Below are positions 42,847 to 52,943 of a stretch of 64,000 nt of DNA, piece by piece; within the stretch, counting starts at the first letter, position 1, and each line of letters starts with the position of its first letter. The position numbers and the translations under genes are program-made. This DNA is from Candidatus Dormiibacter inghamiae (GTDB taxonomy: Bacteria > Chloroflexota > Dormibacteria > Dormibacterales > Dormibacteraceae): the NCBI GenBank assembly GCA_016464825.1, contig JAEKNQ010000013.1, forward strand, positions 1 through 64,000, written 5' to 3'. The notes beneath the pieces are model-generated. The model saw only the letters and a list, made by a program, of their open reading frames with translations, searched no databases and was not told where the DNA came from.

Positions 42847-44538
42847 ATGAGTAGGATTCGGTTCCGGGCGCTGGCCCTGGCGGGGATTGGGGCCTTTGTC
42901 GCCTTCGCCTGCGGGGGTGGCGGCGGCAGTACGGGGCAGGATCTGGCCTCCGAGCAGACGCTCCATACGACCATCAAGGATGACATCGGGACGCTTGATC
43001 CCGGCCACGTCTCCTCGGGCGTCGACATCTCGTTCACGCAGCAGATCTTCAGCGGGCTCTACAAGTTCGACCAGAACCTGAAGGTCGTGCCCGACATCGC
43101 CTCCGGCATGCCTGACGTGTCTTCCGACGGCAAGACGTATACCTTCCATCTGCGCAAGGGCGCCAAGTTCTGGAACGGCGATCCCATCACCTCCAAGGAC
43201 TTCCTCTACAGCTGGAACCGAACAACCTATCTGGCTGACGCCTACAGCACAGTCTTTCAGCCTGTCGTCGGGTATTCCGCGGTGGCTCCCGACGATCCGA
43301 AGGCGCCCAAGGCCAAGACCTTGGAGGGCCTGACAGCTCCTGACGACTACACCATCAAGGCCCAGCTCACCGATCCCGCTGGCTACTGGCTGACTGAGCT
43401 GGCGCTCTGGACCGCCAACGTGGTCGATCAGAAGGTCATCGGCGACTACACGGATAAGAACAACCAGGCCAATGACGTGTGGTGGACCAAGCCCGAGACC
43501 GCGGTTGGCTCGGGTCCGTTCAAGATGACCCAGCGCACTGCCAAGCAGTCGATGGAGTTCAAGCCTGTGGACGGCTGGTGGGGCGGCTCGCCCGGCTCAC
43601 TGACCGACATCAAGGTCGACATCGGCGTCGACGAAGTCTCGGCCGTCAAGAAGTTCGAATCCGGCGGCTACGATATCTACGGCTTCGCCAACCAGTCGCC
43701 CTCGGTGGACGACATCCTGCGCTACAAGGGCGATCCCACCAAGAAGAAGCTGCTCCACATCTATCCCTCGGCTCGCAGCAGCTGGCTTGGCTTCAACTTC
43801 CAGCAGGGCCCCTTCAAGGGCATAGCTGAGGGCCACGATGGCCGCGAGTCTTTCGCCCACGCCATCGACCGCGCTCAGGTGGTCGACATCGGCTGCGGCA
43901 AGGGTGCAACATGCACAGCTGCCAACGGCGGCCTCATCGCCAAGGGCCTGAAGGGCTATCTCGGCGACAACACCGACCCACTGGCCAAGTTCGACGCCGC
44001 CGCCGCCAAGGCCGAGTACCAGAAGTGGGACCCGAACGGCGCCAAGGTGGCGGGCCTGAAGCTCAGCTACAACACCAACGCAGTCAACGACACTCTGTAT
44101 GGCAATGTGCAGTCGCAGATCAGGGCCAACCTGGGCGTTTCCTTCGCCCTGGATCCCTCGGACTTCCCGAGCCTGATCAAGAAGCGCAATGCCAAGCAGG
44201 CGCTCATGTTCCGCGACTCCTGGGGTGCCGACTACGACCACCCGCAGGACTGGTTCGACAACCTCTGGAACTGCGCCCAGGCCAAGCCGGGCGGTCAAAA
44301 CTCAGCTGGCTACTGCAGCAAGCCGGTTGACGATCTGGTCCAGAAGGCCGACACACAGCCCATCGACCAAGCAGTTCCCGCCTACAAGCAGGCACAGCAG
44401 TTGATGATCAAGGACGCTTTTGACGCTCCCTTGACCTATGGCACCCAGACCTACTTGAGCCAGACCTATGTGAGCGGCAGCGGTTACAACTCCCTCTACG
44501 ACTACTCCTGGACTGGCTATAAGATCCTGAAGCACTAG
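42847..44538 (+). CDS. Peptide ABC transporter substrate-binding lipoprotein
   Basis: From ATG 42847 (GAAGGGGGAA site) the product is 563 residues. It has a lipoprotein signal (ALAGIGAFVAFAC, lipid Cys22) and the SBP family 5 pattern: GTLDPGHVSSGVDISFTQQI, LVPDI-type LKVVPDIASGMPDVSSDGKTYTF in the N-lobe with FHLRKGAKFWNGDPITSKDF, and a C-lobe with ADYDHPQDWFDNLW. Such proteins catch di- or oligopeptides or related solutes outside the cell. It is the first gene of a five-gene importer; a hairpin after it probably allows higher expression than the permeases. Confidence 0.92.
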   Translation: MSRIRFRALALAGIGAFVAFACGGGGGSTGQDLASEQTLHTTIKDDIGTLDPGHVSSGVDISFTQQIFSGLYKFDQNLKVVPDIASGMPDVSSDGKTYTFHLRKGAKFWNGDPITSKDFLYSWNRTTYLADAYSTVFQPVVGYSAVAPDDPKAPKAKTLEGLTAPDDYTIKAQLTDPAGYWLTELALWTANVVDQKVIGDYTDKNNQANDVWWTKPETAVGSGPFKMTQRTAKQSMEFKPVDGWWGGSPGSLTDIKVDIGVDEVSAVKKFESGGYDIYGFANQSPSVDDILRYKGDPTKKKLLHIYPSARSSWLGFNFQQGPFKGIAEGHDGRESFAHAIDRAQVVDIGCGKGATCTAANGGLIAKGLKGYLGDNTDPLAKFDAAAAKAEYQKWDPNGAKVAGLKLSYNTNAVNDTLYGNVQSQIRANLGVSFALDPSDFPSLIKKRNAKQALMFRDSWGADYDHPQDWFDNLWNCAQAKPGGQNSAGYCSKPVDDLVQKADTQPIDQAVPAYKQAQQLMIKDAFDAPLTYGTQTYLSQTYVSGSGYNSLYDYSWTGYKILKH

Positions 44539-44565
44539 GCACCGGCCCGAGAACGGGATCGAACG

Positions 44566-44593
44566 AGGGGGCTTGCCACCCGGCAGGCCCCCT
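44566..44593 (+). terminator. Intercistronic hairpin (partial terminator or stabiliser)
   Basis: AGGGGGCTTGCC and GGCAGGCCCCCT pair as a 12-base stem with one T-G wobble and a four-base loop, followed by TACCCC. It lies between the binding-protein gene and the first permease gene. Such hairpins commonly protect the upstream mRNA or trim read-through so that the binding protein is made in excess. Confidence 0.65.
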
Positions 44594-44628
44594 TACCCCT
44601 ATCCACAAGAGAGGTCAAAAAGGCTGAG

Positions 44629-45576
44629 ATGACCCGGGGAACCCTGCTCTACATAGGTCAGAGGACGCTGCTCATCGTCCTCACTGCGTTCATCGTCTCC
44701 TCAATCGTTTTTATAGGCGTTCATCAGCTGCCCGGCAACGCATTCGTGGGTGAGCGGCGCACGAGTGCGGCCTCCCAGCAGGCTCTGCTTCAGCATTACG
44801 GGCTGGACAAACCCTGGCCCCAGCAGTACGGCACCTGGGTGACGGGCGTCCTGACCCGCGGCGACCTGGGCGAGTCGCTGAAGCAGCGGGGTCAGAAGAT
44901 CACCCCTCTGCTACTGCGGGAAGCCCGCGTCAGCGTCAGTCTCGGGCTTTTCGCCATGGCGTTCTGCATCATCTTCGGCATGGGCCTCGGCATCCTCGCG
45001 GCGGTGAAACAGAACACCTGGATCGACTACGTGGCCTCTTTCTTGGCCACCGTCGGGTACAGCATGCCGAACTTCGTCACCGCATTCCTGCTCATCCTGC
45101 TCACCGTTACGGGCTTTTACGCCTGGAGCGGGGGCAACTTCTATGAGGACATCGGCTGGGGCAAGCTCGAGCAGATCCCGGTGCCGGCGATCGCTCTCGG
45201 TCTGCTGCCCATGACGCTGATCACCCGGCTCACCCGCGCCAGCATGCTGGAGGTCATCAGGCAGGACTATGTCAGGACCGCCTGGGCCAAGGGCCTGCGC
45301 TCTCGGGTCGTCATCGTCCGGCACGCCCTTCGCAACGCTCTGATACCCGTCATCACTGTGCTCGGGCCCATCACCACAGGGGTGATCACCGGCTCAGTGG
45401 TGATCGAGTATCTCTTCGGCATCCCCGGACTGGGCAAGGAGTTCGTCTCCAGCATCTTTCAGCGGGACTACAACGTAGTCATCGCCGTCTTCACGTTCTA
45501 TGCTGTCCTGGTCGGGCTGGCCAACCTGGCAGTCGACCTCGTCTACCCCATTCTGGATCCGAGGATCAGGTACTGA
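44629..45576 (+). CDS. dppB: Peptide ABC transporter permease (DppB-like)
   Basis: The 315-residue protein has six helices and the DppB/OppB pattern: start LLYIGQRTLLIVLTAFIVSSIVF, PGNAF, QQALLQHYGLDKPW, GDLGESL, and the EAA loop VIRQDYVRTAWAKGLRSRVVIVRHALRNALIPVIT. The C-terminus VDLVYPILDPRIRY is typical. It forms half of the membrane channel with the next gene, whose start overlaps its stop by one base. The exact substrate (dipeptide, oligopeptide, nickel) is not set by permease sequence. Confidence 0.93.
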   Translation: MTRGTLLYIGQRTLLIVLTAFIVSSIVFIGVHQLPGNAFVGERRTSAASQQALLQHYGLDKPWPQQYGTWVTGVLTRGDLGESLKQRGQKITPLLLREARVSVSLGLFAMAFCIIFGMGLGILAAVKQNTWIDYVASFLATVGYSMPNFVTAFLLILLTVTGFYAWSGGNFYEDIGWGKLEQIPVPAIALGLLPMTLITRLTRASMLEVIRQDYVRTAWAKGLRSRVVIVRHALRNALIPVITVLGPITTGVITGSVVIEYLFGIPGLGKEFVSSIFQRDYNVVIAVFTFYAVLVGLANLAVDLVYPILDPRIRY

Positions 45577-46493
45577 TGGCCACCGCTCCCTCCGACTACG
45601 TTTTTCAGGACGAGTTCACCGCCGACTCGACTTACGAGGTCGGCGAGGCGGTATCGCTCTGGAAGGACGCCTGGCGCAGGTTGACGAGCAACTACTTCGC
45701 CCTCTTCGGCCTGGCGGTCATCGTGCTGCTCCTTCTGGTGGCCATCGTGAGCCAGTTCTGGACCCCCTATCCGACCTGGAAGCAGGGGATCGGTCCCACC
45801 TACGGCGGTCCCTCAGCCGCTCACCCCTTCGGGCTGGACCAGGTCGGCCGTGACATTCTCAGCCGGCTCATGGGCGGCGCCGCCATCGCCCTGGCTGTCG
45901 GCCTGGGCACTGCATTGCTAAGCTCGGTCATCGGCATCGCCTTGGGCCTGCTGGCCGGCTTCTATAGGGGCTGGGTCGACACTATGATCTCCCTCCTCAT
46001 CAACGTGTGGTACGGCATCCCCGACCTCCTGGTGGTGATGCTCTTCGTGGTCATCATCAACAGCCGGGAGTTGAAATGGATCATCGTGGCCATCTCCATC
46101 ACCGCCTGGCTCAACATGGCCCGCCTGGTTCGCGGCCAGACCCTTGCCCTGCGGGAGAGGGAGTTCGTGGAAGCGGCCCGGTCCATCGGCACTCGAGACG
46201 TGGGGCTCTTGACCCGCCACATCCTGCCCAACGCCCTGGGCCCGATCATCGTCCAGGCCACCTACCTCATCCCGGCGGCGATACTCTTCGAGGCGTTCCT
46301 GAGCTTCCTCGGGCTGGGGGCTCCCCCGCCTGAACCATCCTGGGGCGCCATGTGCGCTGAGGGCTACAAGTCACTCCAGCTGGCGGCTCATGTAACACTC
46401 GTTCCCGCGTTTGCACTCGCCATCACCCTGATCGCCCTCAACGCCTTCGGTGACGGGCTCCGGGACGCGCTTGATCCCCGCATGCGGAGATAG
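45576..46493 (+). CDS. dppC: Peptide ABC transporter permease (DppC-like)
   Basis: The 305-residue protein has six helices plus a ~50-residue N-terminal cytoplasmic extension. Diagnostic segments are HPFGLDQVGRDILSRLMGGA, the EAA loop LREREFVEAARSIGTRDVGLLTRHILPNALGPIIV, EAFLSFLGLGAPPPEPSWG and a C-terminal FGDGLRDALDPRMRR. It partners the DppB-like subunit. The following ATPase gene begins two bases after its stop. Confidence 0.93.
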   Translation: MATAPSDYVFQDEFTADSTYEVGEAVSLWKDAWRRLTSNYFALFGLAVIVLLLLVAIVSQFWTPYPTWKQGIGPTYGGPSAAHPFGLDQVGRDILSRLMGGAAIALAVGLGTALLSSVIGIALGLLAGFYRGWVDTMISLLINVWYGIPDLLVVMLFVVIINSRELKWIIVAISITAWLNMARLVRGQTLALREREFVEAARSIGTRDVGLLTRHILPNALGPIIVQATYLIPAAILFEAFLSFLGLGAPPPEPSWGAMCAEGYKSLQLAAHVTLVPAFALAITLIALNAFGDGLRDALDPRMRR

Positions 46494-46495
46494 GG

Positions 46496-47595
<1,100 letters not shown>

Positions 47596-47599
<4 letters not shown>

Positions 47600-48621
47600 C
47601 TCTCGAAACCTCACCGGAAGTCGAAAGCCGGGTCGTCGACAAGCAGCTGGCACTGGTCAGCGTCGAGGACGTGACCAAGCACTTCCCGATAGGCGCCGGC
47701 TTGCTCGGTGGCGGCAGCGCCGTCCGCGCAGTTGACGGGGTGAGCTTCGAAGTGCGCGCCGGGGAAACGCTGGGCCTGGTCGGCGAGTCAGGCTGCGGCA
47801 AGTCCACTTTGGGGCGCGTGATCGCACAGCTGCATCCGGCGACGAGCGGCAAGGTGATCTTCCAAGGTCAGGACCTGGTGCCCATGAGAGGCGAGAAGCT
47901 CCGGCGCATGCGCCAGGAGCTGCAGATGATCTTCCAGGATCCCTACGCCTCGCTCAACCCCCGCATGACTGTGGGCGAGATCATCGGCGAACCGCTCAAG
48001 AACTTCGGGCTGGCCCGAGGCAAGGAACGCTCGAACCGCGTCCATGAAGTCATGCGCACGTGCGGCCTCAACCCCAACTTCCTGAACCGCTATCCGCACG
48101 AATTCTCCGGCGGCCAGCGGCAGCGCATAGGCATCGCCCGAGCGCTGGTGTTGAATCCGACCTTCATAGTGGCCGATGAGCCCATCTCAGCGCTCGACGT
48201 CTCCATCCAGGCGCAGATTGTCAACCTGATGGAGGACCTGCAGAATCGCTTCAAGCTGACCTACCTCTTCATCGCCCACGACCTCTCCGTGGTGCGCCAT
48301 CTGAGCGATCGCGTGGCGGTTATGTACCTGGGCAAGATCATGGAGATCGCCGACTCCCACTCGATCTACGAGAACCCGCTGCATCCTTACACCAAGGCTC
48401 TGCTGAGCTCGATCCCGATTCCAGATCCGGACCTCGAGGCCAAGCGCCAGCCGATCCTGTTGCAGGGGGAGATTCCCTCCCCTGTCAACCCGCCCTCGGG
48501 CTGCCGCTTCCACACGCGCTGTCCGATCGCCCAGTTTCCCATCTGCTCCGAGCAAGTGCCACCCTTGGAGAGCAAGGTGGACGGCCACCTCGCCGCCTGC
48601 CACTTCGCAGGTCAGCTCTAG
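47596..48621 (+). CDS. dppF: Peptide ABC transporter ATPase (DppF-like)
   Basis: The 341-residue protein has Walker [15 protein letters not shown]-loop [15 protein letters not shown], signature [19 protein letters not shown], Walker [17 protein letters not shown] and switch His [14 protein letters not shown]. The C-terminus has the conserved [20 protein letters not shown] cluster. It pairs with the DppD-like ATPase. This is the last gene of the transporter operon; no strong terminator was seen directly after it. Confidence 0.94.
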
Positions 48622-48704
48622 ACTCCAGGCCGGGCCGCCTGGCAACCTCTGCGTAAAGGCTCCGGCTGCCCCCCGCGGGCCAGACCGACGCATGTAGTTG
48701 GCCG

Positions 48705-49181
48705 GTGGGCGGCACCCATGCGAGGCTGCGCGCTTCTAGCGACCCTGTTACTTACTCTGGTCGCTGCGGCTCCCAGCAGCCGGCCACCGCGACCAGTTCC
48801 AAATCGCCCACCGAGCCGCCCGGACCGGCGCTCAGCCAGTACTGCCTCAGCCCCCAGGAGCACCCGCAGCCGGTCCACTTTTGGGGGACGAATGGGCAGG
48901 TCGTCGGCGCGGGCAGCACGGGCGTCGTCATCGCGAACGAAAGCGACAACAACGTGTGTCCGTGGCAGCCCTTGGTCCGGCAGCAGCCGGCGGCTGGACG
49001 GTGCCGAGTGTTGGTTTACTTCTTCGCCAGTGCGGGCTCCAGCGACGTCCTCTCTGCTGCCGCAGCCCTTCGCCGGCAGGGCGCCCGGCTGGCTCTGGTC
49101 GGCGCCAAGGAAAAGAAGCTTGTCCTGCGGCCGGGAACCAAGCATGGGGTGGAATATCTGAAGGGCGAGCTCGCCGCCTGA
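48705..49181 (+). CDS. Hypothetical protein, possibly exported and frameshifted
   Basis: This frame encodes up to 158 residues; the last 110 look protein-like (QYCLSPQEHPQPVHFWG, AGSTGVVIANESDNNVCPW, CRVLVYFFASAGSSDVLSAA, GTKHGVEYLKGELAA). Its own N-terminus is unconvincing. In another frame, an ATG at 48718 starts MRGCALLATLLLTLVAAAP, a clear signal peptide. A one-base shift near 48775-48840 would join the two into a normal secreted protein. I cannot tell real frameshift from sequence error. No family was recognised. Confidence 0.45.
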   Translation: MGGTHARLRASSDPVTYSGRCGSQQPATATSSKSPTEPPGPALSQYCLSPQEHPQPVHFWGTNGQVVGAGSTGVVIANESDNNVCPWQPLVRQQPAAGRCRVLVYFFASAGSSDVLSAAAALRRQGARLALVGAKEKKLVLRPGTKHGVEYLKGELAA

Positions 49182-49371
49182 GCGCTGGTCGAGATCACGG
49201 GCTCCTGGACGCCCATTCCGGCTGATTCCCGGACACCTACTCTTACAAACCTGGTCAGCCGGCCGACGCTGATTAATACGGCAAACTTGGCCATGAAGAG
49301 CGCTTTTCAGGAGCCGGACACTGTAGGCCCCCCACCGAATGCAATGCGGCTTTGAGGCAGGATTAAGGCAC

Positions 49372-49444
49372 GCCGACGTAGCTCAGCCCGGTAGAGCAAT
49401 CGCCTTGTAAGCGATCGGTCGAGGGTTCGAATCCCTCCGTCGGC
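49372..49444 (+). tRNA. tRNA-Thr (anticodon TGT)
   Basis: The plus strand folds with acceptor GCCGACG/CGTCGGC, D arm GCTC...GAGC, anticodon stem ATCGC/GCGAT with loop CTTGTAA, and T arm GAGGG-TTCGAAT-CCCTC. Anticodon TGT reads ACA (and wobble) threonine codons. CCA is not encoded. A decayed transporter fragment starts about 60 bases downstream. Confidence 0.95.
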
Positions 49445-49507
49445 CCCCAGTCCCGTTCTGGGCCAGCCGACTCATCCCCGCCGGGCACCGAGAGTGCCCT
49501 CTCGAAT

Positions 49508-49942
49508 ATGACTGTCATCTTCGCCAAGGCGAAGCCCGCTCAGATAGTGAAAATGCCTCTTCTCATCGCGGGAGTGACCTCCCTATCGTCTCCCTGCTCG
49601 GCAGCCTGGTGGACAGGGCTCCTATCGCGTTTGCCCTCGCGCTGTTTGCGGTGGCGGCCTTGACCACCAGTCAGTCCGGGGTGACCCGGGCCATAGTCCC
49701 CATCGGAATCGCCCTCGGAACTCCCGGCGCAGTTCTTGATGGCCATGTGGCCGGCGGTCATCGGCATCTACTTCTTCCCGGCCAACGGATCGCAGATCGC
49801 CGCCATTGGTGTCGATCAAACCGGCACCACAAGGATCGGCAAGTACGTGGTGAACCATTCGTTTCAGCTGCCGACCCTCATCTGCTGGGTGGTGGCAGTG
49901 CTGGTCGGCCTCCTCATCGCCGGCGTGCTCCACGGGTTCTAA
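49508..49942 (+). pseudogene. 3' remnant of a Dcu-type C4-dicarboxylate transporter gene
   Basis: Only the C-terminal third of the family is present, in two alternating frames: FAKAKPAQIVKMPLLIAGVTS from about 49508; then LVDRAPIAFALALFAVAALT and SGVTRAIVPIGIALG; then MAMWPAVIGIYFFPANGSQ and RIGKYVVNHSFQLP up to the stop at 49942. These match the end of DcuA/DcuB (GTT-R-IGKYxxNHSFxLP). Two frame changes (near 49583 and 49733) and loss of the first two thirds show decay. The fragment lies directly after tRNA-Thr, a common insertion point. It should not be functional. Confidence 0.72.
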
Positions 49943-50014
49943 GGCTCGGCCGTCGCCAGACAAGCGACCAGCCACTGCGCTGGGCACCTGCCGGCGCTGC
50001 TAACCTCGTTTGAC

Positions 50015-51247
50015 ATGGACCAGGAGCAGTGTCGGCGCCTCGACGCCGCCGACCCCCTGGCCGGCTGTCGGGCCGCATTCGAGCTGCCGCCCGGCGTCAT
50101 CTACCTCGACGGCAACTCGCTGGGTCCGCTCAGCAGGAGCGCCCGGCAGCGCCTCGACTTGGCGCTGGGGAACGAATGGGCCCAGGGTTTGATACTGGGC
50201 TGGACGGAGAGCGGCTGGCTGGAAGCTCCCCAGCGCGTAGGCGACCGGATCGGAAGCCTGATCGGAGCGGCGCGGGGCCAGGTGGTCGTGAGCGACAACA
50301 CTACTGTCAACCTCTACAAGCTGGCCTCCGCTGCGCTGACGCTCCGGCCCGACCGGAGGACGGTCCTGATCCAGGACGACGACTTCCCCACCGATCGCTT
50401 CGTGGCCGCCGGCCTCGCCGCGCGTTCCGGCGGTCGCGTGCAGGTGCGGCACTTCAGGCCTGACGCCATGGCAGGTTCGCTGGATGCAGGCACCGCCCTG
50501 GTGATCCTGAGCCAGGTGGACTACCGGACGGGACGGCTGCACGACATGCCGAGCCTCACTCGGACGATCCATGAGGTCGGGGCGTTGGTTCTGTGGGACC
50601 TGTCGCACAGCGCGGGCGCCGTGCCAGTCGCGCTGGACAGCTCTGGCGTGGACCTCGCCGCCGGCTGTACTTACAAGTTCTTGAACGGGGGCCCCGGTTC
50701 GCCCGCCTACTGCTATGTGGCCCGGCGGCTCCAGTCCCAGGTCCGCTCTCCGATCTGGAGCTGGTTGGGTCATGTCGAGCCATTCGCCTTCGGCCCGAGC
50801 TATGAGCCTGGTCCCGGCCCGAAGAGCTTCATAACTGGCACGCCGGGCATCCTCGGCCTGGCCGCGCTCGAGGGAGCGCTCGAAGCCTGGCGCGGCGTCG
50901 ACCTGGCCCTACTCCGCCAGAAGTCGCTTGATCTGGCGGAGACCTTCATCGCGCTGGTCGAAGCACGCTGCGCCAGTGCTGGGCTGGAACTGCTCACCCC
51001 GCGAGAGCCTGAGCTGCGCGGCTCGCAGGTCTCCTGGCGGCATCCCGGGGCGCAGCAGATCATCGCGGAGCTGATCCGGCGGGGCGTGATCGGCGATTTC
51101 CGTCCACCTGATATCTGCCGCTTCGGCCTGACGCCGCTTTACTTGGGCTTCGAGGATGTCTGGCACGCCGTCGAGCAGTTGCGCTCGGTGCTGCAGAGCT
51201 TCGCCGTCGGCGAGCCAACCACGGCAGTGGTTCCGGCAACTCCCTGA
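50015..51247 (+). CDS. kynU: Kynureninase
   Basis: The 410-residue PLP enzyme has the family features: [11 protein letters not shown] (30-39), [23 protein letters not shown], the PLP-contact Asp195 in [13 protein letters not shown], and the Schiff-base Lys221 in [14 protein letters not shown]-terminal SWRHP and [15 protein letters not shown] complete it. It cleaves kynurenine to anthranilate and alanine (and 3-hydroxykynurenine to 3-hydroxyanthranilate). No tryptophan dioxygenase or formamidase gene is adjacent, so the upstream steps are encoded elsewhere or it recycles kynurenine to anthranilate. Confidence 0.95.
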   Translation: MDQEQCRRLDAADPLAGCRAAFELPPGVIYLDGNSLGPLSRSARQRLDLALGNEWAQGLILGWTESGWLEAPQRVGDRIGSLIGAARGQVVVSDNTTVNLYKLASAALTLRPDRRTVLIQDDDFPTDRFVAAGLAARSGGRVQVRHFRPDAMAGSLDAGTALVILSQVDYRTGRLHDMPSLTRTIHEVGALVLWDLSHSAGAVPVALDSSGVDLAAGCTYKFLNGGPGSPAYCYVARRLQSQVRSPIWSWLGHVEPFAFGPSYEPGPGPKSFITGTPGILGLAALEGALEAWRGVDLALLRQKSLDLAETFIALVEARCASAGLELLTPREPELRGSQVSWRHPGAQQIIAELIRRGVIGDFRPPDICRFGLTPLYLGFEDVWHAVEQLRSVLQSFAVGEPTTAVVPATP

Positions 51248-51281
51248 ACTCGGCTCTGAACCGGCAAGCGCAGATGAAGGA

Positions 51282-52922
51282 TTGAGCCGCCACCCGAGGG
51301 CCGGCCAAGGAACGCTCCCGCAGGATCTGATCCCAGTCGACCGTCTGGTCGACGCTTACTACGATCGTCGGCCCGATGCTGCCGATCCCCAGCAGCGCGT
51401 CAGCTTCGGCACCTCGGGACACCGGGGCAGCGCCCAGGCCGGCAGCTTCAACGAAGCGCACATCGTCGCCATCAGCGAGGCGATCTGCCGTCACCGGCGA
51501 GCGCAGGGGATTCGCGGTCAGCTCTTTTTGGGCCGGGACACCCACGCGCTGTCGGAGCCGGCCCAGCGCACCGTGATCGAGGTGCTGGTGACCAACCAGG
51601 TGACTGTGCTGATCGACGCTCAAGATGGCCCCACGCCCACGCCGGCAGTTTCGCACGCCATCCTGAAGCACAACGGCAACGGGGCGGCGGCGGCCGACGG
51701 CATAGTCATCACGCCCTCCCACAACCCGCCGGAGGACGGCGGTCTCAAATACAACCCACCCGATGGCGGCCCCGCCGACACGGAGGCGACAAGCCGGATC
51801 GAGGCCGAGGCCAACCGGCTGCTCAAGGCTGTCAAGCGGATAAAGCGCGTGCCGCTGGAGCGGGCTCTGGCCTCCAGCTTCGTCCAGCGGTTCGACTACG
51901 TGAGAGACTACGTCGAGGATCTCCCCCTGGCGCTGGACATGGACGCCATCCGGCGGGCGGATCTGAGACTGGGCGTGGATCCTCTGGGAGGCGCGAGCCT
52001 CCCCTACTGGCTGGCGATCCAGCAGCGATTCGGGCTTAACCTCGAGATCGTCAACGACCGGCTGGACCCCACCTTCAGCTTCATGACCCTCGACCACGAC
52101 GGCAGGATCCGCATGGACTGCTCCTCCCCCGACGCCATGGCCGGACTGGTCGGCCTCAAGGATCGCTTCGACGTCGCCTTTGCCAACGACCCTGACGCCG
52201 ACCGGCACGGAGTCGTCACGCGCTCCTCCGGCTTGCTCAATCCCAACCACTATCTCGCGGCCGCCATCGACTACCTCTTTCGGAATCGGAGCGGCTGGCC
52301 GCGTTCCGCAGCGGTGGGCAAGACGCTGGTCTCGAGCGCCATGATCGACAGGGTCGCCGATGCATTGGGTCGAGAGCTGATCGAGGTCCCTGTCGGCTTC
52401 AAATGGTTCGTCCAGGGGCTGCTCCGGGGCAGCCTTGGCTTTGGCGGTGAGGAGAGCGCCGGCGCCTCATTTCTCGATCTGCGCGGCCGCGCTTGGTCCA
52501 CCGACAAGGACGGGATCCTCCTCGCGCTCTTGGCGGCCGAGATGACAGCTCGCCAGCGTTGCGATCCCGGCCAGAGCTACAGCGCACTGACCCAACGCTT
52601 CGGCGCGCCGGTCTACCGGCGCCTGGATGCGCCCGCCAGCCCGGAGCAGAAGGAGGCGCTCAAGAGGCTCTCCCCGGAGGAGGTGCCGGCCCGGGAGCTG
52701 GCGGGTGAACTTGTGCTGCAGGTCCTGACGCGAGCTCCCGGCAACGACGCGGCCATCGGTGGCCTCAAGGTGGTGACTGAGAACGGCTGGTTTGCTGCGA
52801 GGCCCTCCGGAACCGAGTCGATCTACAAAATCTATGCCGAGAGCTTCCGCGGTGAGGAGCACCTGAACGAGATCATCGCCGAGGCGCAGACAGTGGTCGG
52901 CAGCGCGCTCGGTCAGCCGTGA
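51282..52922 (+). CDS. pgm: Phosphoglucomutase (alpha-D-glucose phosphate-specific)
   Basis: Taking TTG 51282 as start gives 546 residues, exactly the length of E. coli Pgm, with aligned start SRHPRAGQ. Key blocks are [17 protein letters not shown], the catalytic Ser loop [12 protein letters not shown] near residue 146, the metal loop [10 protein letters not shown], the sugar loop [11 protein letters not shown] and the phosphate site [17 protein letters not shown]. It interconverts glucose-1-phosphate and glucose-6-phosphate. AAGGA lies directly before the TTG, an unusually short spacing. The gene follows kynureninase by 34 bases and may be co-transcribed. Confidence 0.94.
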   Translation: MSRHPRAGQGTLPQDLIPVDRLVDAYYDRRPDAADPQQRVSFGTSGHRGSAQAGSFNEAHIVAISEAICRHRRAQGIRGQLFLGRDTHALSEPAQRTVIEVLVTNQVTVLIDAQDGPTPTPAVSHAILKHNGNGAAAADGIVITPSHNPPEDGGLKYNPPDGGPADTEATSRIEAEANRLLKAVKRIKRVPLERALASSFVQRFDYVRDYVEDLPLALDMDAIRRADLRLGVDPLGGASLPYWLAIQQRFGLNLEIVNDRLDPTFSFMTLDHDGRIRMDCSSPDAMAGLVGLKDRFDVAFANDPDADRHGVVTRSSGLLNPNHYLAAAIDYLFRNRSGWPRSAAVGKTLVSSAMIDRVADALGRELIEVPVGFKWFVQGLLRGSLGFGGEESAGASFLDLRGRAWSTDKDGILLALLAAEMTARQRCDPGQSYSALTQRFGAPVYRRLDAPASPEQKEALKRLSPEEVPARELAGELVLQVLTRAPGNDAAIGGLKVVTENGWFAARPSGTESIYKIYAESFRGEEHLNEIIAEAQTVVGSALGQP

Positions 52923-52943
52923 GCGCTGCCTGCCCGAGCCTGG

